Source of the DNA: Williamsia sp. DF01-3
GTDB lineage: Bacteria; Actinomycetota; Actinomycetes; Mycobacteriales; Mycobacteriaceae
DNA length: 64,000 bases
Direction: 5' to 3'
NCBI RefSeq assembly: GCF_023051145.1
Contig: NZ_JALKFS010000005.1
Span: 1,178,001-1,242,000 of the forward strand
Each line of letters begins with the position of its first letter. The first letter of the stretch is position 1. Positions 14,824 through 24,567 of the stretch are shown here, piece by piece. The translations under genes and the position numbers were made by a program. Under the pieces are notes generated by a model. It saw only the letters and a list, made by a program, of their open reading frames with translations, did no database searches and had not been told where the DNA came from.

Positions 14824-17723
14824 CGTGCCGCCACCTCCTCGGGCTCGGACTGGTCGGCGTCGCGGCGCACCCGTGGATTGTCTTCGTCGAGCCGGGCGCC
14901 GAGACTGCGCAGTACGTCGAGCACCAGGCCCACCACGATGAGGTAGACACCCAGGTCGAAGAACAGGGCGGTCACCAGTTTGACGTCGCCGAAGATCGGC
15001 AGCGTGAACTCGAACGTCGCCGACGAGAGGGCAGGTGCGCCGAGCAGAATCGACGCGGCAGCGGTACCGGCAGACAGGCCGAGCCCGACGCCGAGAATGC
15101 GCCCCGCGTCGATCGGTAGCGCCTCGCCGAGTTCGTATCGGCCGCCGGCCAGGTAACGCAGAACCAGCGCCAGGCCCATCGTCAGACCACCTGCGAATCC
15201 GCCGCCCGGAGCGTTGTGACCCGCGTAGAAGAAGTAGAGCGACAACACGATCATCGTCGGGAAGAGCAGCCGTGTGGTGGCCTCGAGCACCATCGACCGA
15301 TGGCGTGGATCGCGGAAGTCGCTGCCACGCAACCACGTGGTGCGTTCACCGAACAGCTGCTCGCCGTCGGTTTCAGGTCGGGGAGTGCGTGCCCTGGTCG
15401 CATCGGCCACACGTGGTGCGGCACCGAACCGGCGGTGGCGGAACACCATCGACGCGACACCGGTTGCGGCAACCATCAGGACCGACACCTCACCGAGGGT
15501 GTCCCATGCGCGGATGTCCACGAGCAGTACGTTGACCGCGTTGGAGCCGTTGCCATATTTGTATGCGGCGTAGGGGATCTCGGTGGACATCGGAATGGTG
15601 TTGCGGGCGGCGGCGGCGAACAGACCGACGACCACGAGTAGCGCGCCAAACGCCAGGCCGAGCAAGGCCCGCAACGGCTTGAACCCGGTGGCATGGCGGT
15701 TCTCCGCCTCGGCGGGGAGTTTTCGCAGGACCAGTACGAAGATGACCAGCGTCAGTGTCTCCACCAGGAACTGGGTGAGCGCGAGATCGGGTGCGCCGTG
15801 CAAGGCGAACAGCACGCCGCAGCTGTAGCCGGTGACCCCGACGACGAGGACGGCGGCGAGCCGGTTGCGCAGGACGGTGGCGGCGATCGCTGCGGCCACC
15901 ATGATCCCGCCGATCACGAACTGGACGGGAGACTCGAAGCCGTTGATCTCCAGCCTGTTCCGTTGCCCGAGGAAGAGGACAATCGTGGGTAGGAGCACCA
16001 GCGTGATCACGATGACACCCTGGGTGAGTGGCAACGACCCCCGCTGGGTGTTGCGGGTGAGGTTGATCGAGATGGTGTCCGCGCCGCGCAGCACCGCGTC
16101 GTAGATCCTGTCGGCGTTACCGAGCGCGGGACGCACAAAACCCAGCCGGCCGAGTTCGCGCACCAGGAGGAACAGTGCAGTGCCTGCGACCACTGCGATG
16201 GCCGTGAAACCTAGGGCGAGGTTGAAGCCATGCCACAGCGAAAGGTGGGCTATGCCTTCGTCGTAGCTGGGAACCGTTTCTGCGTAGGGCTCCACGCGCT
16301 TGCCGATGAGTCCGGCGAGTGGACCGGAGACCACCCCGGCGACCGCGAGTATCGCCGCCGGCGCCTGGAACGCAGCGCTCGGACGGTGCATGCGCGCCAC
16401 TGCTGGGCTGGGCTCGGCCTTGCGTTTGCGGCCGAAGGCGCCCCACAGGAATCGCAGCGAGTAGGCGACGGTCAGAGTGGATCCGAGTACCAGCACCAGG
16501 ACCACCACCGGCCCCTGCCATTCGTTCAGGGCGCCCGTGTCCCAGATCTCGGCGAAGGCGGTCTCCTTGCCGACGAATCCCAGGGTGAGGGGGAGGCCCG
16601 CCATGCTGGCGGCCGCGAGTGCGGCGATGCCCGCCAACACAGGGGTGCTGTGACCGAGTCTGGCGAGTTTGCGCAGGTCGCGGGTGCCGGTGGAGTGGTC
16701 GATGATGCCGACCACCATGAACAGCGACGCTTTGAACAGCGCATGGGCCACCAGCATCGCCATCGCCGCCATCGCGACGTCCTCGTCACCGATGCCGACG
16801 AGCACCATCAGGAACCCCAACTGCGAGACCGTTCCGAAGGCGAGCACCAACTTGAGGTCGTATTCGCGCAGCGATCGGAATCCGCCGAGGACCATGGTGG
16901 CGCAGCCGAGCCCGACCACCAGGACGTCCCATGACACGAGGTCCGAGAAGCCCGGGGCGAGCCTGGCCACCAGGAAGATTCCGGCCTTGACCATGGCCGC
17001 GGCATGCAGATAGGCGCTGACCGGGGTGGGGGCCGCCATGGCACCGGGAAGCCAGAAGTGGAACGGGAAGATCGCCGACTTGCTGAGCGCACCGATCAGG
17101 ATCAGGACGATGGCCACGGTGACCGTCCACCCGACCGGGGGGTCGGCCACGATGTCCGACAACAGGTAGGAGCCGGCTTTCTCGCCCAGCATCACGATGC
17201 CGACCAGCATCGCGAGTCCACCGGCCGTGGTCACGAGCAGGGCCTGGGTGGCGGCTCGGCGGCTCGTCGCGCGGACGGCGTAGAAACCGACCAGCAGGAA
17301 TGACAGCACCGTGGTCAGTTCCCAGAAGATGTAGAGCACCAGCATGTTGTCGCTGATGACCAGCCCGAACATCGCGCCGGCGAACGCCACCATCTCGGCC
17401 GCGAAGCCGGCAACCCGACGACGCACCTCGCTGAAGTACTCGGCGCAGTAACAGAGCACCAGGGCTCCGACCCCGAGCACCAGAACAGACATGACGGCCG
17501 CGAGCGTGTCGAAGCGGAAGTCGATGTTCATCTGCAGGGCGGGGACCCAGCTGAAGGATTCCGTCCGGACGCCGTGTTCGTCGTCGGGCCAGTTGAGCAC
17601 CACCCACACCAGGCCGCCCAGCGGTGCGAGCGCGAGGAGGTAGAAGCCACGCCTGCCCAGGGCGGTGATGATCGCAGGGGCCAGCACAGCCGTGATGGCC
17701 AAGGCGGCCAAGACTGCGATCAA
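14820..17723 (-). CDS. mnhA: Mrp-type cation/proton antiporter subunit A (A-B fusion form)
   Basis: This 967-residue protein is the large Mrp subunit. It has the NuoL-like core (FWELTTVLSFLLVGFYAVR, LHAAAMVKAGIFLVARLAP), a long C-terminal MrpA extension, and an MnhB-like domain at the end (YFFYAGHNAPGGGFAGGLTMG). That explains why no separate mnhB exists. The start is TTG at 17723 with GGAG about 8 bases upstream; no ATG or GTG fits the family N-terminus better. It heads the operon mnhACDEFG-ABC1 kinase. The complex expels Na+ using the proton gradient and helps pH and salt tolerance. Confidence 0.93.
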   Translation of the reverse strand: MIAVLAALAITAVLAPAIITALGRRGFYLLALAPLGGLVWVVLNWPDDEHGVRTESFSWVPALQMNIDFRFDTLAAVMSVLVLGVGALVLCYCAEYFSEVRRRVAGFAAEMVAFAGAMFGLVISDNMLVLYIFWELTTVLSFLLVGFYAVRATSRRAATQALLVTTAGGLAMLVGIVMLGEKAGSYLLSDIVADPPVGWTVTVAIVLILIGALSKSAIFPFHFWLPGAMAAPTPVSAYLHAAAMVKAGIFLVARLAPGFSDLVSWDVLVVGLGCATMVLGGFRSLREYDLKLVLAFGTVSQLGFLMVLVGIGDEDVAMAAMAMLVAHALFKASLFMVVGIIDHSTGTRDLRKLARLGHSTPVLAGIAALAAASMAGLPLTLGFVGKETAFAEIWDTGALNEWQGPVVVLVLVLGSTLTVAYSLRFLWGAFGRKRKAEPSPAVARMHRPSAAFQAPAAILAVAGVVSGPLAGLIGKRVEPYAETVPSYDEGIAHLSLWHGFNLALGFTAIAVVAGTALFLLVRELGRLGFVRPALGNADRIYDAVLRGADTISINLTRNTQRGSLPLTQGVIVITLVLLPTIVLFLGQRNRLEINGFESPVQFVIGGIMVAAAIAATVLRNRLAAVLVVGVTGYSCGVLFALHGAPDLALTQFLVETLTLVIFVLVLRKLPAEAENRHATGFKPLRALLGLAFGALLVVVGLFAAAARNTIPMSTEIPYAAYKYGNGSNAVNVLLVDIRAWDTLGEVSVLMVAATGVASMVFRHRRFGAAPRVADATRARTPRPETDGEQLFGERTTWLRGSDFRDPRHRSMVLEATTRLLFPTMIVLSLYFFYAGHNAPGGGFAGGLTMGLALVLRYLAGGRYELGEALPIDAGRILGVGLGLSAGTAAASILLGAPALSSATFEFTLPIFGDVKLVTALFFDLGVYLIVVGLVLDVLRSLGARLDEDNPRVRRDADQSEPEEVAAR

Positions 17724-18000
17724 GAGGCACTCCGTCGATCGAATGGGCGGGGTGTCGGGTGGGTCGTGACAACGGGGACAGGCACACCGAACAATGCCTG
17801 CGACCGTTCACCGAAGACGGATTAGCTCCGGTTTGTTGTCACCCAGTCTACCGTTGCTGCTGCTAGGTGCCGTATTCGGGGATGAGGCGGCCACCGAGGT
17901 CGCCTCTCGCCGCTGGTCACCGCAAAGCGGACAAGTTGGTGTTCCCGACAAGATCGCAGCCGATCGGGCACAACGGGACCCCACCCCCTACTCTGTTCGC
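17724..18000. promoter_or_regulatory. Divergent promoter region, mnhA operon and lipoprotein gene
   Basis: There is no gene in these 277 bases. An 8-bp inverted repeat GTGACAAC (17766-17773) and GTTGTCAC (17833-17840) spans 60 bases upstream of the mnhA start and could hold a regulator. No clear sigma-70 box is seen on the plus side. Confidence 0.35.
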
Positions 18001-18423
18001 ATGAGTCGGGTGCGAGTGGTTCTGGTGCTGATGATCACGGGTCTTGCGCTGGTGTTGGGAGCGTGCGGCGGAGAGAGCGAGGACGCTGAATCGACCACGG
18101 TCGGGTCGGTGAATCTGCCGCAAGATTTCCCGGATCAGGTACCGCTGATCGAAGGTTCGATACTCGCCGCGGGCGGGACCGCGCAGGAGGGCTGGAACCT
18201 CACCGTCGCCGGCAAGCCCGACGCTGGGAATCCTTTCGACAACGCAGGCAAGGTCCTGACCGACGCGGGGTATTCCGAGGAGTTCCGGCGGCAGGAGGGT
18301 GGCCAGACCGTCGCCGGCTATGGCGCCGACAAAGACGGCAAGCGCTACACGGTGGTGATCGGGACCACGGCCGGCTCACCGAGCGGCCCGACATCGATCA
18401 CCTATCTCGTGTCGCAACGCTGA
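18001..18423 (+). CDS. Small predicted lipoprotein
   Basis: The 140-residue product has a clear signal: MSRVRVVLVL, a hydrophobic core, then the lipobox LVLGAC with the lipid-bearing Cys near residue 21. The mature part is acidic and Gly-rich (SVNLPQDFPDQVPLIEGSIL) with no named domain recognised. It is likely held on the outer face of the cytoplasmic membrane. The ATG at 18001 is chosen because it gives a standard signal peptide; an upstream in-frame start would destroy it. Confidence 0.75.
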   Translation: MSRVRVVLVLMITGLALVLGACGGESEDAESTTVGSVNLPQDFPDQVPLIEGSILAAGGTAQEGWNLTVAGKPDAGNPFDNAGKVLTDAGYSEEFRRQEGGQTVAGYGADKDGKRYTVVIGTTAGSPSGPTSITYLVSQR

Positions 18424-18572
18424 CACTGCTCATCGGTCGTCGCGCGCCCCGGTCCGGCGATCGCAGTAAATGGGCCGACGGCTGAAGGATCGGCGTGTGG
18501 CAATTCGCAACGCTCGGCCCGGTCTCGGCGAGTACGGTCGCATGGAATTGGGCTGGACGGGTCGGAGGAAGA

Positions 18573-19175
18573 ATGCGGGCAGTACGAATCGTTGCGTCGT
18601 TCCTGGTGATGTCGTTGGCCGCGGTCGGTGCGGTGTTGGCGGGCCCAACAGCTCATGCGACGCCGGTAGGCCATGATCGAGTCGTCCAGCTGGTCAACAC
18701 TATTGGTGACCGTCTGATCGTGGCCCATGAGGTCGCCCAGTCTAAGTGGCACTCCGGCAGCCCGATCAACGACCCTGTTCGTGCGGCTACGGTCATCCAG
18801 GCCGCGTCGGACTCGGCGGACGCTCACGGGCTGGATCGAGCGCGGGTGGCTGCGTTCTTCACCGATCAGGTTCAGGCGGCGACCGGTGTTCAATATGCGT
18901 ATCACTCCACATGGACCCTCTCGGACCAAGCGCAGTTGTCCATCCCGAACCCGCCGCTGTCGGATCTACGGACCAAGCTCGACAGCATCTCGTCACGCCT
19001 CCTGACCGACCTTGCCGGAGTGAGGTCGGCGAACACCTCACCGCAGTTCTGCCAACTGTCGGTAGTCGCGGCAAGCGGTCCGACCGCTGCACGGGTCATC
19101 GCCGATGCCGGCGATCCCGCAATGATTCCTAGCATCGTGACGGCAATGCGGGTTGCAGTGCAACATATTTGCTGA
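18573..19175 (+). CDS. Secreted chorismate mutase (AroQ gamma type)
   Basis: The 200-residue precursor has a cleavable signal (MRAVRIVASFLVMS... ending about THAHAT-like as AGPTAHATP). The mature protein is all-helical: VVQLVNTIGDRLIVAHEVAQSKW-type first helix, the SGSPINDPVRA turn, and the catalytic Gln/Glu helix with FTDQVQAATGVQ. These match periplasmic AroQ mutases such as M. tuberculosis Rv1885c, which convert chorismate to prephenate outside the cytoplasm. Two Cys in the C-terminal half may form a disulphide. A GGAGGAAGA Shine-Dalgarno just before the ATG fixes the start. Confidence 0.88.
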   Translation: MRAVRIVASFLVMSLAAVGAVLAGPTAHATPVGHDRVVQLVNTIGDRLIVAHEVAQSKWHSGSPINDPVRAATVIQAASDSADAHGLDRARVAAFFTDQVQAATGVQYAYHSTWTLSDQAQLSIPNPPLSDLRTKLDSISSRLLTDLAGVRSANTSPQFCQLSVVAASGPTAARVIADAGDPAMIPSIVTAMRVAVQHIC

Positions 19176-19211
19176 GATAGGTGTGCGGTCGGATCGACCG
19201 TGTCGAGGTTG

Positions 19212-20762
19212 CTATTCGAGATGCGTTGCTTCGTCGTCTGATTCGGAACCCACATTTGGTGGAGCATTTCGTTGCTGTTGCATGCGTTCTTCGCGTTCGT
19301 TGAGTGCCGCTTGGCGTTCGGTGATGATTTCTTGCCATGCCGCCTCGATGGTGTGGTCGGTGTGGTGGGCCCGGTTGATCCGTGGTTGTTGATCAGGGTC
19401 GATGTATGTGGGTGGGATCCACGCCACTCGGCCGGCGTCGGGGCCGTCGCGGAGCATGATGGTTTGCCACTGGTCCTCGCCGGGTCCGATCATCGCGTGA
19501 TGCGGGATGCACGCCGGGGCCAGCTCGTCGATGTCGGTGTGTCCGCCATCGGCCCAGGCGGTGGTGTGATGGATTTCGGTCCAGGAGATGGGGTTGCGGC
19601 AACCTGGGCTGGTGCAGCCTCGGTCTTTGGCGAACAACGCCATCCGCTGGCCTTGCTGGGCGGTGCGTTTGGCCCGGGCGAAGTAGAGAACGTCCGCGGA
19701 GTGGTTGGCGAACACCGCCAACGACCACTCCGAGCGGGCGGCCAACTCCAACGCATCTTTCACGGGTACATCAACTCCGGAGGCGGTATGGGCGATGCCC
19801 GCAGCCTCATCAAGCTGTTGTTTGCTCATCGTGATGATGACCTGCACCGGCAGGCCACGATGGGAAGTACCCAACAGCTTGTACTCGAGAATCGTCTTCA
19901 GGATCGCCTTGAATGCATCGTGTTGACGTTGGGCACGCGAACGGGTATCGCGCCCGGCCGCGGCCTCGATGACCGCTGGATCCATGGTCGGGTCGTGCAC
20001 CGCCCCCACAGGTGAGTTGGGGTCGTCGGGGTTGTTCATTCCCGGTGCTGCCCACACGTCCATCACCGTGCGAAACAGCGCCAACGTAGCTGGGTCGAGG
20101 TTGCCACTGATTTTGGCCATCATGTCCAACCCCTGCGCACCGTCGGACAGACCCCGGTTGCGTTTGCGGTCGGCGTCATCGGTGAGTGTCCCGTCCGGAT
20201 CGACCCGCGCAAGGACTTCCCGGCCGCAGACTTCGAGTTCAGTGGGCCCCAGGGTGCGGGCGTTGTCGGTCATCCAGGCATCGACCACGTCATACACTTC
20301 CGACGCTGATTTGTGCGGGATTTTGTCGCGCACTTTGAGCATCACATCCATGTGCGCCAACCCAATCGCCCCCTCGGCCAATGCTTCGGCCGCGGCCGGA
20401 CATTTCGGGGGCAGCGCCTCACCTTGCATCGACAACAACTCACCGGCCGCATCGAGTGCTTTCAACCGCGAGGAGGCATCACCACGAGAGACCCGCAGTT
20501 CACTCATCACGAACCGGTGCAACGTGGAATGACCAGCCTTACGAAACAAGCCGCGGTCGTTCACCTCCTGCAACCGCCGAAGGCCTTGAAAGGTCAGTGC
20601 CCGAACCACTCTCTCGTTCACCCGCACCAACTCAGCAACCTGCACATCATCAACATCAGCCGACGACGCCCCAGCAATCCGCTGCAGCAGCGCATCAAGA
20701 TCGCGATACAACCCCACCAACACCGGCATTGACGGTGGATCCACCGTCACCGAATCAGTCAT
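19212..20762 (-). CDS. DUF222 / HNH endonuclease-domain protein (13E12 repeat type)
   Basis: The 516-residue product has an N-terminal helical DUF222 domain (about 1-330) and a C-terminal HNH nuclease motif, CTSPGCRNPISWTEIHH...DIDELAPACIPHH, with the zinc-type Cys pairs and catalytic His. Such genes are multicopy in actinobacteria and resemble the 13E12 repeat family of mycobacteria. The function is not established; a mobile or genome-defence role is often suggested. The ATG at 20762 starts the conserved region; the longer in-frame reading upstream crosses the hairpin at 20871-20908. Other copies elsewhere in the genome are expected. Confidence 0.85.
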   Translation of the reverse strand: MTDSVTVDPPSMPVLVGLYRDLDALLQRIAGASSADVDDVQVAELVRVNERVVRALTFQGLRRLQEVNDRGLFRKAGHSTLHRFVMSELRVSRGDASSRLKALDAAGELLSMQGEALPPKCPAAAEALAEGAIGLAHMDVMLKVRDKIPHKSASEVYDVVDAWMTDNARTLGPTELEVCGREVLARVDPDGTLTDDADRKRNRGLSDGAQGLDMMAKISGNLDPATLALFRTVMDVWAAPGMNNPDDPNSPVGAVHDPTMDPAVIEAAAGRDTRSRAQRQHDAFKAILKTILEYKLLGTSHRGLPVQVIITMSKQQLDEAAGIAHTASGVDVPVKDALELAARSEWSLAVFANHSADVLYFARAKRTAQQGQRMALFAKDRGCTSPGCRNPISWTEIHHTTAWADGGHTDIDELAPACIPHHAMIGPGEDQWQTIMLRDGPDAGRVAWIPPTYIDPDQQPRINRAHHTDHTIEAAWQEIITERQAALNEREERMQQQRNAPPNVGSESDDEATHLE

Positions 20763-20870
20763 CGACAAGCCCCCCAGCCCTCGAACCCCTTTCACCAAGT
20801 CTACCAACAGAATCGGGCATTGTCGAACATGTGTTCGGGTCTGACGGGTTCTAAATCCATGCAGGCTTTG

Positions 20871-20908
20871 TGTTCGTCTGCAGGTGCTGCAACACCTGCG
20901 GGCGAACA
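20871..20908. terminator. Hairpin downstream of the RibD-like gene
   Basis: TTCGTCTGCAGGTG (20873-20886) and CACCTGCGGGCGAA (20893-20906) form a 14-bp stem with two G-T-type mismatches and a 6-base loop, extended outward by TG/CA. It lies 85 bases beyond the stop of the minus-strand gene at 20993-21556 and before the HNH gene, so it may end the first transcript. Confidence 0.5.
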
Positions 20909-20992
20909 AAAGTCCTGCGTTTGATTGCGCTACACCGCGGCGGACCTTCACAGCTGCGAAAGGTGTTGCTCTACAACGGTTGTCGTCTCGAA

Positions 20993-21556
20993 CTACCGCA
21001 CGACATCGAAGATCTGCTTCTGGATGCCGTTGCCGTACACCTCGTGCTCGACCAGGTTGAGCTTGGTGGTGTCTTTGTCGGCCTCGCTGAACAACCGCTT
21101 CCCGGCTCCGAGTAGGAGGGGGAACACCAAGAGGTGGTAGCGATCGACAAGACCCGCGTCGGCGAGGCCGCGCCCGAGGGTTGCACTGCCGTGCACGGCG
21201 ATCGGGCCACCTTCGGTGTCCTTAAGTGCTGCCACATCATCCACCGACCGCAGGATCGTGGCCGGCCAACGTGGGTCGTCCTTCTCGAGTGTTGTCGAGA
21301 CGACGTATCGGGGCATCGCGTTGTACTCGGCGAACTCGTCCATGGTCGGCCAGATCGGAGCGAACGCCTCGTACGACGTGCGGCCCAGCAGTAGTGCTGT
21401 GGTCGCCTCCTGCTCGCGCCCCTTGATCTCGTAGGCAGCTTCGTCGAACTCGACATCTTTGAAGGTCCACCCCGAATTGCGATACCCGGGCTCGCCGCCC
21501 GGTCCTTCCATGACACCGTCCAGCGAGACGAATGCGGTGACGATCAATGTGCGCAT
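20993..21556 (-). CDS. Dihydrofolate reductase-like / RibD C-terminal domain protein
   Basis: The 187-residue protein has the small RibD_C/DHFR-like fold. The N-terminal strand LIVTAFVSLDGVMEGPGG and the segment LLLGRTSYEAFAPIWP are characteristic, as is the HGSATLGRGLADAGLVDRYHLLVFPLLLGAGKRLF block. It probably binds NADPH and reduces an unknown substrate. It stands alone, with weak evidence for co-transcription with the HNH gene. Confidence 0.85.
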   Translation of the reverse strand: MRTLIVTAFVSLDGVMEGPGGEPGYRNSGWTFKDVEFDEAAYEIKGREQEATTALLLGRTSYEAFAPIWPTMDEFAEYNAMPRYVVSTTLEKDDPRWPATILRSVDDVAALKDTEGGPIAVHGSATLGRGLADAGLVDRYHLLVFPLLLGAGKRLFSEADKDTTKLNLVEHEVYGNGIQKQIFDVVR

Positions 21557-21742
21557 GACAAACCTCCGTGATGGGTGCCTCGGCCCGTGCCGAAGCTGTT
21601 CTCATCCCTACGTCGAACGAGAGAACCGGAAATCGACACGAATTGCAGAGGAATCACGCGAGAAGAGACACGCGGCGCCGGTGCACCCCTTGTTCCGCCG
21701 CCGTGTTCGCCAGCGAATTAAGAATGCCTCGACAATACTGAG

Positions 21743-22267
21743 GTGGTGAAAGCGTCAAATCAGCCTGAGGTCGAGGTGTATCGGTTGTGGGACTGGGCCG
21801 GCTTGATCGGCTTGTGCGCCGGTGTGGTGGCGGCCGGCGCATGGTTTGTCACCGACAACGGGCACCAGCGTGCTCCGGTGCAGGCCCCAGGCCAGTACCA
21901 GTCGGTGGACACACCCGACGTGATCTGGTGGCTGCCCTACATCTTCGGGGCCACCTTCGGGCTGGCGGGATTGGCGGTACAGAGTCTTCTCGAGCGGGCG
22001 AACACGCTGGTGACCCCGCGAGTACGCGATGGTCTGCTCATCGCGGGGTGCACGGCCGGAGGCGCTGGGGCCGCGGGTGCGGTCTGGCTCATTCCCCAGC
22101 AGTTGGTGTTCCAGGACACCGCGGGCCATGGCACCACCCTCTCGCGGGGCGTGGTCTTCGTCGCGCTGCCGGTGCTCGGACTGCTCGTCGGTACCGCCCT
22201 GGCCGCGCGCCGGCATCGCACCGCATCTACGACGTCGCTGTCCAAGACGCCGTCGATGGCGCATTGA
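21743..22267 (+). CDS. Small membrane protein, unknown function
   Basis: The 174-residue product has four likely membrane segments (around residues 16-36, 60-82, 94-116, 132-153), consistent with a DUF2537-like or similar actinobacterial four-span protein; the family is not certain. The start is GTG 21743 or the adjacent GTG 21746. It converges on the AAA ATPase gene. Confidence 0.6.
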   Translation: MVKASNQPEVEVYRLWDWAGLIGLCAGVVAAGAWFVTDNGHQRAPVQAPGQYQSVDTPDVIWWLPYIFGATFGLAGLAVQSLLERANTLVTPRVRDGLLIAGCTAGGAGAAGAVWLIPQQLVFQDTAGHGTTLSRGVVFVALPVLGLLVGTALAARRHRTASTTSLSKTPSMAH

Positions 22268-22283
22268 GAGGCGCAAAAGAGCT

Positions 22284-24515
22284 TCAGGCTCCACGCTTTT
22301 CGGCGTACTGACGCAGGTTCTCCACCTGGGCCGGATCGAGGGACGGCCGAACCTTGTCCTGCGCCACCCCGACGTCCTCGGCGGTGACGATGGCCGCGTC
22401 GATGTTCCGTCGCATCGCGGCCAGAGCAGCCTCTCGGAGCAGTGCGGCGCAGTCGGCGGCCGAGTATCCGTCCAGGCCTGCGGCCAGCTGGTCCAGGTCG
22501 ATGTCTTCTGCCAGTGGTACCGACTTGCTCGACGTCCGCAGGATCGCAGCGCGGGCATCGGCATCAGGTGGCGGCACGAACACGAGCCGCTCCAGACGGC
22601 CGGGACGCAGCAGCGCTGGATCGATGAGATCGGGACGGTTGGTCGCGCCGAGTACCACCACATCCCGTAGCGGTTCGACCCCGTCGAGTTCGGTGAGCAG
22701 TGCCGCGACCACCCGATCGCCGACACCTGAGTTCGACGACTGACCGCGGCGTGGGGCCAGGGCGTCGATCTCGTCCAGGAAGATGAGCGATGGTGCCGAC
22801 TCGCGTGCCCGGTCGAACAGGTCGCGGACCGCCTTCTCTGATGACCCGACCCATTTGTCCATCAGCTCAGCACCTTTGACGCTGTGCACGCTGAGTTGTC
22901 CGGACGCGGCGAGCGCGCGCACCACAAAGGTCTTGCCGCATCCGGGAGGACCGTAGAGCAGCACGCCGCGGGGTGGGTCGACGCCGAGCCGGGTGAAGGT
23001 GTCCGGGTGCTGTAGCGGCCAGAGCACGGCCTCGGTGAGTGCCTGTTTGGTCTCCACCATGTCGCCGACCTCGTCGAGCGTCAGGCTGCCGACCGCGACC
23101 TCGGGCGATGCCGACCGGGATACCGGCCGAATCACTTCCAGCGCGCCGAGCAGATCGGCCTCGATGAGCGTAGGTGGCTCGCCGTCGCGGGCGCTGCGGG
23201 CAGCTGCCCGCAGCGCGGCCTCGCGGGTGAGGGCGGCGAGGTCGGCGGCGACGAAACCGGGTGTGCGAGCGCTGATCGCGCCGAGGTCGATGGTTCCGGT
23301 GGGCACGGACTCCAGGAGCGCGCCGAGGAGACCTCGCCGGATCTTGTTGTCGGGCAATCCGATCGACAACTCGCGGTCGCAGAGATCGGGATCGCGGAGA
23401 CGTTGGTCGAGGTTTTCGGGCGCCGAACTGGTGCAGATCAGAGCCACCCGGTCAGCCGTGATCGCCGTACGAAGTGCGTCGAGGATGAGCGCCGAGACCG
23501 GGTCTGCCTCGGCGGGCAGCAGTGCCTCGACATCGCTGATGAGCAACACCGCGCCCGTCTCGGACGCTGCCGACACCAGTTGACTGACTGCATCTTTGAC
23601 AGCAGCGAGCCGCCCGGATGCCTCGAGCGCGCCGGTGACCGGGCCGTCGAGGTAGACCAGAGCTCGCCCGGCGCACACGGCCCGGGCGACAGTTGCCTTA
23701 CCGACCCCGGGTGGGCCGGTGAGCACCACACCGAGTCGCGCTTGCGCGCCGAGGGCGGTGAGCAACTCCGGGTTGTCGAGGGCGAGGCCGAGCCATTCGG
23801 TCAGCTTGTCCACCTGTGCGTCGACGCCGACGAGTTCGTCGACGGTCCGAGCCGGGGGAGCAATACTGACGGTCGCCTTGGCCGGTGTGTGCCGGGTGGA
23901 TGCACTGGTGGCCGCCTCGGCGGTCGTCGGCAGTCCGGCGCTCTTGTCAGCCCACAGCACCGCGGTGTTCGGTTGCACGCTCACCGGGCCGGATGGGTCG
24001 GCGTCCACCACGGTGAGCAGTTCGTTGGTCCAGGTGATGCCCACCGACGTCGCCAGCGAACGAGTGGCGTCGGACGTCGCGAAATCGGGACCGAGGTCGC
24101 GCGGCAAGAGCGACACCACATCTCCGGCCGACACCACCTTTCCGAGGAGTGCGCGCCGCAGGGTGGTCTCGTCCACCGAATCGGCGGTCAGCCGCGAACC
24201 GCGCACCATCACGCGGGTAGCGCCGTGCACCACGACGGGGTACAACACCACCGGGGCGTCGGACTTCAGGCCCGCGTTGGACAGCGTCAGCTCGTCGAGC
24301 AGCGCGATGCCGGTGGGCGCGGACGCATCGGTGGCGGCGATCACCGCGCCGGTGGTACGCGAGCCGATCACGGCCACCCCGTCCCACTCGCGCAGCGCCA
24401 ACGCGGCGAGGACCTCCGGGTGCACCCTGACGATGCCGCGGCGCGCCTCGGCCGCCGAGAGGTTGAGCCGGGCGGTCAGCGTCAATTGCGGAGACGCGGC
24501 AGATGCGGGAGTCAC
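22284..24515 (-). CDS. CDC48-like AAA ATPase with two AAA modules (Rv0435c-like)
   Basis: The 743-residue product has an N-terminal double-psi beta-barrel region (about 1-190), then two AAA modules. D1 has Walker A GPPGVGKATVARAV near residue 267, with a weakened Walker B (VLLISDVEALLP). D2 has a canonical Walker A GPPGCGKTFVVRAL near residue 523, Walker B LIFLDEIDALAPRRG and the arginine-finger segment LDPALLRPGRLERLV. It resembles Cdc48/p97 unfoldases. It is next to pssA, as in M. tuberculosis. D2 looks like the main motor; D1 may bind ATP without strong hydrolysis. Confidence 0.88.
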   Translation of the reverse strand: MTPASAASPQLTLTARLNLSAAEARRGIVRVHPEVLAALALREWDGVAVIGSRTTGAVIAATDASAPTGIALLDELTLSNAGLKSDAPVVLYPVVVHGATRVMVRGSRLTADSVDETTLRRALLGKVVSAGDVVSLLPRDLGPDFATSDATRSLATSVGITWTNELLTVVDADPSGPVSVQPNTAVLWADKSAGLPTTAEAATSASTRHTPAKATVSIAPPARTVDELVGVDAQVDKLTEWLGLALDNPELLTALGAQARLGVVLTGPPGVGKATVARAVCAGRALVYLDGPVTGALEASGRLAAVKDAVSQLVSAASETGAVLLISDVEALLPAEADPVSALILDALRTAITADRVALICTSSAPENLDQRLRDPDLCDRELSIGLPDNKIRRGLLGALLESVPTGTIDLGAISARTPGFVAADLAALTREAALRAAARSARDGEPPTLIEADLLGALEVIRPVSRSASPEVAVGSLTLDEVGDMVETKQALTEAVLWPLQHPDTFTRLGVDPPRGVLLYGPPGCGKTFVVRALAASGQLSVHSVKGAELMDKWVGSSEKAVRDLFDRARESAPSLIFLDEIDALAPRRGQSSNSGVGDRVVAALLTELDGVEPLRDVVVLGATNRPDLIDPALLRPGRLERLVFVPPPDADARAAILRTSSKSVPLAEDIDLDQLAAGLDGYSAADCAALLREAALAAMRRNIDAAIVTAEDVGVAQDKVRPSLDPAQVENLRQYAEKRGA

Positions 24516-24567
24516 AGGGCAAAACTACCGTCTGCGGCGATCGGCGCGGGCTGGTGCTCGCTACCCG

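Noticed and set aside
14257-15336. A longer start for the mnhC gene
   Set aside because: The extra N-terminal part is mnhA read in another frame; the family start is at 14823.
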